A DNA stretch of 12,612 nucleotides. Origin: Clostridiales bacterium UBA1777. Lineage in GTDB: Bacteria > Bacillota > Clostridia > Oscillospirales > Oscillospiraceae. The notes beneath the pieces were generated by a model. That model saw nothing but the letters and a program-made list of their open reading frames with translations, ran no database searches and had not been told where the DNA came from. The stretch spans positions 781-13,392 of the forward strand of contig DCGN01000067.1 in assembly GCA_002315275.1 (NCBI GenBank), given 5' to 3'. The position numbers and the translations under genes are program-made. Shown in pieces: positions 1 to 6,078 of the stretch (position 1 is its first letter; every line of letters begins with the position of its first letter).

Positions 1-159
1 CAGATATGGAAAGAGATCCGCAAGATGGGTTTCCGAAACGAGGTTTTCACCACTCTTGAAAAGGTTGTTGATCGCCTCTCTGATACAATCTGCAGTCTCT
101 CTACCGATGTTTTTCATAGCATCACCGGTCGAAAATGGATAATTGAACTTTTTAAATAG
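1..159 (+). CDS. IS630-family transposase, C-terminal fragment (runs in from the left edge)
   Basis: Reading frame 1 is open from the first base to a TAG at 157-159, giving 52 residues. The segment starts QIWKEIRKMGFRNEVF, continues with TLEKVVDRLSDTICSL, and ends SITGRKWIIELFK. This matches my recollection of the C-terminal tail of IS630-family (DDE, mariner-like) transposases from Bacillota, where it follows the catalytic NPIEQ-type motif. The catalytic residues lie outside the window, so I cannot tell whether the element is intact. The gene converges on the PTS regulator, with 46 bases between the two stop codons. It suggests a transposon inserted just downstream of the regulator. Confidence 0.8.
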   Translation, partial: QIWKEIRKMGFRNEVFTTLEKVVDRLSDTICSLSTDVFHSITGRKWIIELFK

Positions 160-172
160 GTTTTAGTAATAA

Positions 173-199
173 ACACATTTATAGAGATTATAAATGTGT
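173..199. terminator. Perfect 11-bp inverted repeat between convergent genes
   Basis: ACACATTTATA (173-183) and TATAAATGTGT (189-199) are exact reverse complements around a 5-base loop. The hairpin lies between the stops of the transposase (159) and the minus-strand regulator (206). On the minus strand it is followed by TTATTA, a weak T-rich tract, so it may terminate the regulator transcript. The AT-rich stem is not a classical strong terminator. It could instead belong to the transposon end. Confidence 0.55.
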
Positions 200-205
200 C
201 ACGAA

Positions 206-2260
206 TTACCCGATCAGCTGCTTCATGTCCTTTTCGTATTTCCCGATTATTCTGCGCACCTCAGACGTATTTGCGGCATGCTCAAGCATGGAAAGAATCT
301 CGGAGTTACAGAGCAGATTCATTGTTTTAAAAAGAAGATTTACATGAGAAGGCGAGTCAAACATGGATACTGCAATGACAAATTTAACCGGATCGTTTGC
401 CGGATGACCAAATGAAATGGGAGCTTTCAATCTGAGAAATGTCATACCTATGCCTTTTGCTCCGTACTTAGGGTTGGCATGCGCTATTGCCACGTGCGGC
501 GAGAACACAAAATATGGGCCGTTTTCGAGCATGTTTGCAACCATTGCGCTCAGATAATCGGCAGAAACGGTTTTATCCCAAAGGAGCGGCTCTCCGGCGG
601 TTATGATCGATTCCTTCCAATCCCCCGCCTCTCTGTCCAAAAGAATGTGGGAATCAGTCAGAAGATCGCATACAGACAGCGGCTTGGCGCGTTCAATTGA
701 AGAATGATCATCCTCTGCAGAAGCGCTAACGGTGGGGGCGCTTCGCTTGCTGCTGAAGAACAGATTCCTCGATATGTGATCGAGTTTAGCCTTGATCTTT
801 GTAAGATCAACGTCACTGAGCGGCAGACTGACCTGAATAGACGGGGTTTCTATATCACGCAAGGGAACTGTGCAGATTATAAGGTCGGCGCGCTGACGGG
901 ACAGCACGCGCTCCACATTATGGCTTGATGTAACGGAGACGATGTTCACGCTGAATTGCTTGCGAATAGATTCCGCGAGAAAGTTGGCCGTTGCCATACC
1001 TGTGTTGCATGCAATTATTACATCGGGATCAGGGAGAGAAGAATATACACGCTCAAGCGCGACGATAATGTGCATCAGTATATATGCGGCCTCGTCGTCA
1101 TCAATGGTTACGCCAAGCCCGTCACCGAGAATATGTACACTCCGCTTAACTATTTCAAAATCGCTCTTATACTCGGACTGTATCTGAACAACGAGAGGGT
1201 TATCGAGTTTCTCTTTGTTCTGAATGCGGTGGTACATACCCAGCATATGGCCGACAAGGTAATCATTTAGATTTGAGTCCGAGAGGAGATCGACAGAATA
1301 GCTCTTAGAGATTTCGAGCAGAAAATCACGGACGAGAAAATAATAGCGCAGGAGCTCGTGGCTCTCTTCATCTGCCGTGCAGGAAAGATTCTGCTTTTTC
1401 AGAAACTGGGCCAATTGCTGCAGCTCATTCTCGGTATACGGTATCGTACCGATATTTTTGAAAATGTACTCTGCGAAATTGATAGACAGCCCGTTTGATG
1501 AGAAGCCCGGCTCGTCGCAGGAATCGGAAAAGTGGCCAGATTCTATGCGGAATGCTGCTATTATCATATACAGGAGCAGACAGTAGAACTCGGTATCGGT
1601 CATAGAGATGTGGAGTTGCTTTTCAGCCTCCTGAACGGCATTTTTTACTTTCGCAATATTTCTTTTGACCTTGAGAAGCCTGCCGTAAAAGACGTCCCGT
1701 ATCTCACACTGAGAAGAATCAAACCCAAACAGCTCTGATATACCGCATTTCGATATTTCGCGGTATATCAGGGCTCTTCTTTTATTTTCGCTACAGTCTA
1801 ATGAAAAACCGTGAAGCTTATTCTTGGAGTAGTCTGTTTCGGCAGGCAGAAGAAAGTCCTCGCGGATGCAGTCTATATCGCGGAGGATGGTGCCGCGGCT
1901 CGTGAAAAACAGATCGCAGAGCTCCGATACGGTCAAAGGGGTATCGTTACAGAGCAGAAGGCTGAATATCATCTGCCTGCGCTCTTCCGAGGAAAGCTTG
2001 TAGCGGTAGAAATCCGAGTTTCTTATGCGGCTTGAGATCTCAAGCATATCGTCCTTTGTCCCAGTGAACGCGATCGAACCGCTGTCAAAGCGGAACCATT
2101 TCAGAAAAGAATCTGTACCGAAGAACTTTTCCATATCGGAACAGTAGTTTCTGACCATTCTGACGCTGATGTCCATAAAGGCCGCAACATCCTCAAGGCG
2201 GACTGAGGTGTTGATGTTTGCAAAGAGATATCTGATCATCTGGCAGATACGGGAATTCAT
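206..2260 (-). CDS. PRD-containing transcriptional regulator of the BglG/MtlR/LicR type with EIIB-like and EIIA domains
   Basis: A 684-residue DNA-binding regulator whose activity is probably set by PTS phosphorylation. Two helix-turn-helix segments lie at about residues 5-45 and 92-135. PRD1 spans about 195-310 and PRD2 about 312-408. An EIIB-like domain follows at about 412-470, with the loop ACNTGMATA and its Cys418. A type-2 EIIA domain occupies about 530-680, with His594 in AIAHANP; its GPYFVFSPHV and NDPV motifs resemble ascorbate-type EIIA. PRD2 keeps both expected histidines, His338 (GHMLGM) and His397 (LMHII). PRD1 has Tyr231 at the first position (LLYMII) and no obvious histidine at the second. 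The start is ATG 2258-2260, preceded on its strand by GAAGGTG. Divergence from the PTS genes makes it their likely regulator, probably an activator as in MtlR and LicR. The target sites are inferred. Confidence 0.9.
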   Translation of the reverse strand: MNSRICQMIRYLFANINTSVRLEDVAAFMDISVRMVRNYCSDMEKFFGTDSFLKWFRFDSGSIAFTGTKDDMLEISSRIRNSDFYRYKLSSEERRQMIFSLLLCNDTPLTVSELCDLFFTSRGTILRDIDCIREDFLLPAETDYSKNKLHGFSLDCSENKRRALIYREISKCGISELFGFDSSQCEIRDVFYGRLLKVKRNIAKVKNAVQEAEKQLHISMTDTEFYCLLLYMIIAAFRIESGHFSDSCDEPGFSSNGLSINFAEYIFKNIGTIPYTENELQQLAQFLKKQNLSCTADEESHELLRYYFLVRDFLLEISKSYSVDLLSDSNLNDYLVGHMLGMYHRIQNKEKLDNPLVVQIQSEYKSDFEIVKRSVHILGDGLGVTIDDDEAAYILMHIIVALERVYSSLPDPDVIIACNTGMATANFLAESIRKQFSVNIVSVTSSHNVERVLSRQRADLIICTVPLRDIETPSIQVSLPLSDVDLTKIKAKLDHISRNLFFSSKRSAPTVSASAEDDHSSIERAKPLSVCDLLTDSHILLDREAGDWKESIITAGEPLLWDKTVSADYLSAMVANMLENGPYFVFSPHVAIAHANPKYGAKGIGMTFLRLKAPISFGHPANDPVKFVIAVSMFDSPSHVNLLFKTMNLLCNSEILSMLEHAANTSEVRRIIGKYEKDMKQLIG

Positions 2261-2308
2261 TTTGTCACCTTCTTTGCAGATAATGGGAAAAGAACAAATA
2301 TTAATACT

Positions 2309-2317
2309 ATTTTATCA
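2309..2317 (-). promoter_or_regulatory. Candidate extended -10 promoter of the PRD regulator
   Basis: Read on the minus strand, this is TGATAAAAT, an extended -10 element (TGN followed by TAAAAT). It would start transcription about 40 bases before the regulator's ATG. No convincing -35 is seen 17 bases upstream. It is supported by position and motif only. Confidence 0.4.
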
Positions 2318-2338
2318 TAGCTCCTTCCGAAAAGCTAT
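2317..2338. repeat. Inverted repeat ATAGCT-N10-AGCTAT in the divergent control region
   Basis: Exact 6-base arms at 2317-2322 and 2333-2338, one centre-to-centre turn and a half apart. The repeat sits immediately upstream of the candidate regulator promoter. It could be an operator for autoregulation. Six-base arms can also arise by chance in 230 bases of AT-rich sequence. Confidence 0.3.
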
Positions 2339-2358
2339 CTTGGAAAGGTCTAAAACAC

Positions 2359-2374
2359 TTCACTTTTCAGTGAA
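2359..2374. promoter_or_regulatory. Candidate operator: palindrome TTCACT-TTTC-AGTGAA
   Basis: Exact 6-base arms at 2359-2364 and 2369-2374 around a 4-base spacer, about 55 bases upstream of the candidate -35 of the PTS operon. The right arm runs into TGAAC (2371-2375). TGAAC recurs at 2424-2428, and its reverse complement GTTCA is at 2401-2405. The repeated pentamer could be part of an activator binding array for the divergent PRD regulator. The link to that regulator is inference. Confidence 0.35.
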
Positions 2375-2428
2375 CGGTTTTGACGATTTCGTTGCATTTT
2401 GTTCAAAAATATATGAAGAAAACTGAAC

Positions 2429-2457
2429 TTTTCAAGCAGGGCACGGCAGGGTAAAAT
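2429..2457 (+). promoter_or_regulatory. Candidate promoter of the PTS operon
   Basis: TTTTCA (2429-2434), 17 bases, then TAAAAT (2452-2457). The -35 is weak (4 of 6 to consensus) and the -10 is good, as expected for a promoter that needs an activator. It would give a leader of about 25 bases before the EIIA start at 2488. The rest of 2261-2487 holds the palindromes listed separately and no credible gene. I found no acceptable sigma-54 -24/-12 element. Confidence 0.45.
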
Positions 2458-2487
2458 TATAACAGATTTAAATTCGGGGGTTGTCGT

Positions 2488-2952
2488 ATGAGCATACTGC
2501 TAAAAAAAGAGCTTGTGTTTTCCGATGTTTCCGCTGCCTCATGGGAAGAGGTGCTGTCGTTCCTCGGGGAAAAGATGGTGGAAAGCGGAGTTGCAAAGGA
2601 CACATTTGTCGATGCGATAATAAACCGCGAGAATGAATTCCCGACAGGTCTGCCGATGGCGGCTATCGGAATAGCGATACCGCATGCGAACCCGGATAAC
2701 GTGAACGAAGATGCGTTTGCTATAGCAAAGCTTCGCGAACCGGTCAAGTTCCGGAACATGGGCGATCCCGACGAGGAGGTCGGTGTCAATATAGTGATCA
2801 TGATGTGCCTGACAGAAAAGCAGGTTCCAATTGAGGTGCTGAGCTCGATCCTTGAGATGTTTTCTGAGGACGGGCTTGCAGAACGGATCAGGCAGGTCAA
2901 AATGGCAGAAGATCTTTTTGAGATATTCTTCACGCGCATTACGAAAATATAA
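2488..2952 (+). CDS. PTS sugar transporter subunit IIA, galactitol/fructose-type
   Basis: A 154-residue soluble phosphocarrier that takes the phosphate from HPr and passes it to the EIIB encoded next. The family signature is clear: the block ENEFPTGLP (about residues 48-56) followed by GIAIPHANP, with His66 as the phosphorylated residue. Residues such as REPVKFRNMG then follow the usual GatA-type order. Length fits free-standing GatA-like proteins. The start is ATG at 2488, preceded by a G-run (CGGGGG) that is a poor Shine-Dalgarno site compared with the other genes here. The next gene begins 18 bases after the stop. The substrate cannot be read from this subunit; 'galactitol-type' is a family label. 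Confidence 0.9.
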   Translation: MSILLKKELVFSDVSAASWEEVLSFLGEKMVESGVAKDTFVDAIINRENEFPTGLPMAAIGIAIPHANPDNVNEDAFAIAKLREPVKFRNMGDPDEEVGVNIVIMMCLTEKQVPIEVLSSILEMFSEDGLAERIRQVKMAEDLFEIFFTRITKI

Positions 2953-2970
2953 CGAGGGAGGAGGAACATT

Positions 2971-3267
2971 GTGAAACGAGTAAAGGTGCTGGTTGCATGC
3001 GGCAGTGGAATAGCCACGAGCAGCATTGCGGTCTACAAGGTAGAGACACTCTGCAAAGAAATCGGTGTCGACGCGCAGATAATTAAGACAACCATCAAGG
3101 AAATACCGGAGAAATCAGATTCAGTAGACCTTATTCTGACAACCAGCCGATATCAGGGGCAGTCTTCGAAGCCGGTTGAAAGTGTGGTCAGCTTCTTGAC
3201 CGGAATAAGAGAAGACGAAACAAAGGAAAAAATCAAGCAAATACTTTTAGATCTGGCAAACGCATGA
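2971..3267 (+). CDS. PTS sugar transporter subunit IIB, galactitol-type
   Basis: A 98-residue EIIB that receives phosphate from EIIA on cysteine and transfers it to the sugar during transport. The N-terminal phosphate-binding loop VACGSGIATSS contains Cys10, the expected active-site residue, directly after the first strand. Length and the single-domain form match GatB-like subunits. The start is GTG at 2971, fixed by the strong site GGGAGGAGG at 2956-2964 and by the distance from Met1 to Cys10, which is normal for the family. It lies between EIIA (18-base gap) and EIIC (35-base gap), the usual order for this transporter class. Confidence 0.92.
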   Translation: MKRVKVLVACGSGIATSSIAVYKVETLCKEIGVDAQIIKTTIKEIPEKSDSVDLILTTSRYQGQSSKPVESVVSFLTGIREDETKEKIKQILLDLANA

Positions 3268-3302
3268 TTCACGGTAAAAAATAAGAGAAAAAGGAGAAAA
3301 TT

Positions 3303-4601
3303 ATGGAAAAACTGTTGGAAATCGTACAAGGCTTCCTCGGTATAGGAAACGTTGTCATTCTCCCGATATTCATCTGCATCATGGGCTTGGTGTTTAGAAT
3401 GAATTTCTGGAAGTCTCTTAAGAGCGGTATTCTGGTAGGTATCGGCTTCCAGGGCATCTCTCTTGTTATCACTCACCTGATGAGTTCTGTTCAGCCTGTT
3501 ATTGATGCGTTCGGCGCAGCAGGCGGCAGCCTCAACTTCCCGATAGTTGATGTCGGTTGGGCATCCCTTGCAGCGGCTGCATGGGCATCCCCGTTCGCAG
3601 CACTCGTTCTTCCCGCAGGCCTCATCCTCAACTTCATACTTATCAAGGTCCGTGCGACCAAGACCTTGAACGTTGATATTTGGAACTACTGGCACTTCAT
3701 CTTCAGCGCCGCTCTTGTTTACTACATGATGATCGGCGGCGGCTGCGGAGTCGGTGTTTCCATCGCAGTTGCATTCATCGTGGCAATGATCTGCTCTTAC
3801 CTCGCCTGCCTTATCGGCGACCTTATTGCAGACAAGTGGCAGAAGCAGTTCGGCCTTGAAGGCACGACCTGCACCACCATCTACTACACCGCTACCTTCG
3901 TTCCCATCAACTGGCTCGTTAACAAGATCATGAACCTCATCCCCGGCGTTGATAAGTTCGACCTAGACGCAGAGGCAGTTCAGAAGAAGCTCGGCCCAAT
4001 CGGCGAACCTGCGATCTTCGCATTCATCGTCGGTATCTTCATGGGCATCATCTCCGGTCAGTCTGTCACTGCATGGCTCCAGATAGGCATGGGCGTTGCT
4101 GTCGGTATCGTTCTCCTGCCTAAGATGGTCGGCCTCCTCATGGAAGGCATGAGCCCCCTGTCCGTTGCAGCTCAGAAGTACATGAGCGAAAAGCTCGGCA
4201 AGGATCGCGAGTTCTATATCGGCCTTGATATCGCGCTCGGTATCGGCGACCAGACCGCTATCACCGCATCACTGCTCATGATACCCATCACTGTCGGTAT
4301 AGCTCTCATCTTCCCTGCAAACGGCTTCTTCCCCACGGCAACTCTCGGCGCTCTCATTTATATCACCGCTCTCGGCGCCATGTCCTCCGGCGGCAAGCTC
4401 CTGCGCACGCTTATCATGGGCATCTTCTTCGTGATCTGGCATCTCATCTCCCTCAACCTCCTCGCAGGTGTCTGCACCGTTGTTATGAATAACTCCGGCG
4501 TTCTCGAGGTCGGCGAAGGCGTTAAGACCGCTGCATTTGCACTCGACAGCTCGATCAACCTGATACTCGGCTTGATCGGCAGACTCTTCGGTCTCGCATA
4601 A
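3303..4601 (+). CDS. PTS sugar transporter subunit IIC, galactitol-type permease
   Basis: A 432-residue integral membrane permease that carries the substrate across the membrane while EIIB phosphorylates it. Hydrophobic segments run almost end to end, for example residues 14-32, 40-58, 90-118, 128-160, 235-275 and 325-400; I estimate 10-12 membrane spans. SVQPVIDAFG, DVGWASLA and LGPIGEPAIF are typical of EIIC of the galactitol family (GatC/SgcC group), and length is close to E. coli GatC (about 450). ATG 3303 follows AAGGAG at 3291-3296. The gene strongly favours C-ending codons (ATC, GGC, CTC, TTC), unlike the mixed usage of EIIA, EIIB and Enzyme I. This points to selection for high expression or a different history. 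The transported sugar is not determinable here. Confidence 0.9.
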   Translation: MEKLLEIVQGFLGIGNVVILPIFICIMGLVFRMNFWKSLKSGILVGIGFQGISLVITHLMSSVQPVIDAFGAAGGSLNFPIVDVGWASLAAAAWASPFAALVLPAGLILNFILIKVRATKTLNVDIWNYWHFIFSAALVYYMMIGGGCGVGVSIAVAFIVAMICSYLACLIGDLIADKWQKQFGLEGTTCTTIYYTATFVPINWLVNKIMNLIPGVDKFDLDAEAVQKKLGPIGEPAIFAFIVGIFMGIISGQSVTAWLQIGMGVAVGIVLLPKMVGLLMEGMSPLSVAAQKYMSEKLGKDREFYIGLDIALGIGDQTAITASLLMIPITVGIALIFPANGFFPTATLGALIYITALGAMSSGGKLLRTLIMGIFFVIWHLISLNLLAGVCTVVMNNSGVLEVGEGVKTAAFALDSSINLILGLIGRLFGLA

Positions 4602-4627
4602 GACAACATTTAACGGAGGCAAATACA

Positions 4628-5677
4628 ATGTATTCTGAAAGGCTTTATGAACAGACACCCACGCGGTTTTGGGTTAACAATCCGACTCCGCTTGAGGCCA
4701 AAAAGGCATTGGAGCTCGGCAACACTGTCAGCGTTGCGTCAAACGGCAACTATGTCAAGAGAATGCTCTCAATGGACGAAACGAAGAAGGACACTATCTC
4801 CGAGATAGACAGACTTATCCGTGAAGGCGTTGAGGACGACGATGCCATAGTCGGTATGGCGGCACAGTACAATCTGAAAAAGATCGCCGAGATTTACCGC
4901 CCCATATTTGAAGAGAGCGAGGGCGAGCTTGGTTGGATAGCCATTCAGGGCAATCCGCATAAGGACACGGATTATACCTATATGATGGCAGAGGCCAAAC
5001 GCTTCTACTCCACGGCTCCGAATATGAGAGTAAAATTCCCGGCAACCGTTGAAGCACTTACTGCCCTCAGAGATATGACTTACGAGGGAAAAGCTACTCT
5101 TGCTACCTGCGGATTCTCCATCCCGTATGCAAGAGCGGCGGCAAAGGCTTACGATGATGCCGTGAAGGCATCGGGGAAGAAAACGCCAAAGCTGTTCATT
5201 ACTACGCTTGCCGGCCCGTTTGACGAGTACATTGAAAAGTATGTCAAGGCAAACAACATTGACATCTCGGACGAAGTCCTTTCAAAAGCAGGATGCGAGA
5301 TGGCAAAGCAACTTTACATGGTTCAGAAGAGAGATTTCCCTGAGGTGAATTGCAGCCTTCTCGGCGGATGCAGAGTGCCGTATCACTATACGGAGATGGT
5401 TCCCGCAGAGATGAATGTAACGGTGAATTTCGACTTCATAGAAAAACTTAATGCGCTTGATCCGCCCATAGAGGAACGCATAACCGTCAGAGCAGACGAG
5501 GCCGCAGTAAAAGAGCTTTGCGCAAAGATCCCTGCATTCCGTTACGCTTTTGAGGAAAAAGGAGACTATCTTCATTGGTCGATGCAGCCGTCGGCACAGT
5601 ATTTCAGAAACTATGTAGGCAACGGCTGGAACGTTGCACTGGGAACTGTCCGAGAGAGAAGGATCCTTCTGAAGTGA
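4628..5677 (+). CDS. Transaldolase / fructose-6-phosphate aldolase family protein
   Basis: A 349-residue class I (Schiff-base) aldolase-family enzyme, predicted cytosolic. The lysine motif MRVKFPAT puts the Schiff-base residue at Lys136. It is preceded by WIAIQGNPHKDTDY, which replaces the family's glycine-rich strand, and followed by ATLATCGFSIPYARAA, which matches the usual 'AT..fs..Qa..AA' block. It is longer than fructose-6-phosphate aldolases (about 220) and slightly longer than TalB (about 317), so it belongs to a less characterised branch. ATG 4628 has GGAGG at 4615-4619. Being 26 bases behind EIIC, it is the likely catabolic enzyme for the imported sugar phosphate. Whether it transfers or simply cleaves a three-carbon unit cannot be told from sequence. 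Confidence 0.8.
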   Translation: MYSERLYEQTPTRFWVNNPTPLEAKKALELGNTVSVASNGNYVKRMLSMDETKKDTISEIDRLIREGVEDDDAIVGMAAQYNLKKIAEIYRPIFEESEGELGWIAIQGNPHKDTDYTYMMAEAKRFYSTAPNMRVKFPATVEALTALRDMTYEGKATLATCGFSIPYARAAAKAYDDAVKASGKKTPKLFITTLAGPFDEYIEKYVKANNIDISDEVLSKAGCEMAKQLYMVQKRDFPEVNCSLLGGCRVPYHYTEMVPAEMNVTVNFDFIEKLNALDPPIEERITVRADEAAVKELCAKIPAFRYAFEEKGDYLHWSMQPSAQYFRNYVGNGWNVALGTVRERRILLK

Positions 5678-5708
5678 TACAGACTTTGGAAGCATATTCC
5701 CGCCTGAT

Positions 5709-5742
5709 AGGGGCTGATGCCGGGAAAACGGCATCAGCCTCT
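5709..5742 (+). repeat. Very stable intercistronic stem-loop (14 bp, 6-base loop)
   Basis: Left arm 5709-5722 and right arm 5729-5742 pair over 14 positions with one G-T pair; the core GGCTGATGCCG / CGGCATCAGCC is perfect. No T-run follows (the next bases are TCGGGCAT), so it is not a classical intrinsic terminator. It occupies the only long gap in the gene series (5678-5804). No further gene is seen in that gap. It may protect or process the mRNA, uncoupling transporter and aldolase levels from HPr/Enzyme I. Confidence 0.75.
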
Positions 5743-5804
5743 TCGGGCATACGAAAGAGAAAACAACAGTGCCTTAAACACATTCAGATAAACGGAGGAA
5801 TGAT

Positions 5805-6074
5805 ATGGTAGAAAAAATAATGACTGTAAAAAACAAGTCCGGCATTCACGCAAGACCTGCAAGCACGCTCGTACAGGCAGCAAGCAAGTTCCCCTGCAAG
5901 GTGACGATCTATAAGGGTGACAAGGCCTGCGATGTGAAGTCAATCCTTGCGGTGCTGAAGGCCTGCATTACCTGCGGTACGGAGATACGCCTTGTATGCG
6001 ACGGTGAAAGTGAGCAGGAGGCGCTTGACGTGCTCGCTGCTGCCATAGAGTCCGGCCTGGGTGAAGGAGTCTGA
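5805..6074 (+). CDS. ptsH: HPr phosphocarrier protein
   Basis: An 89-residue HPr that carries phosphate from Enzyme I to EIIA. His15 lies in the signature GIHARPAS. Ser46 lies in DVKSILAVL, at the position phosphorylated by HPr kinase in Gram-positive bacteria, so this copy could take part in carbon catabolite control. ATG 5805 follows ACGGAGGAA. Enzyme I starts 4 bases after its stop, and its ribosome site lies inside the HPr 3' end. Cysteines 31, 42, 50 and 53 are unusual for so small a protein. Whether this is the genome's general HPr or a locus-specific copy cannot be judged from one window. Confidence 0.93.
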   Translation: MVEKIMTVKNKSGIHARPASTLVQAASKFPCKVTIYKGDKACDVKSILAVLKACITCGTEIRLVCDGESEQEALDVLAAAIESGLGEGV

Positions 6075-6078
6075 TAAT

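Noticed and set aside
2435..2456. Sigma-54 promoter (GGGCACG near 2440)
   Set aside because: The -24-like GGCACG is present, but the -12 element reads GGTAA where TTGCA is needed, and the regulator lacks an AAA+ domain.
3153..3695. 180-residue minus-strand frame across EIIB/EIIC, and similar frames at 4269-4658 and 8858-9445
   Set aside because: They lie opposite well-supported genes and their products have no domain signature; they follow from the codon bias of the plus-strand genes.
5709..5742. Intrinsic terminator between the aldolase and HPr
   Set aside because: The stem is strong but no T-run follows, so transcription is expected to continue; listed as a stem-loop instead.
6061..6078. 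GTG 6061 as the Enzyme I start
   Set aside because: It overlaps the HPr gene and would place the AAGGAG ribosome site inside the coding region; ATG 6079 is correctly spaced from it.
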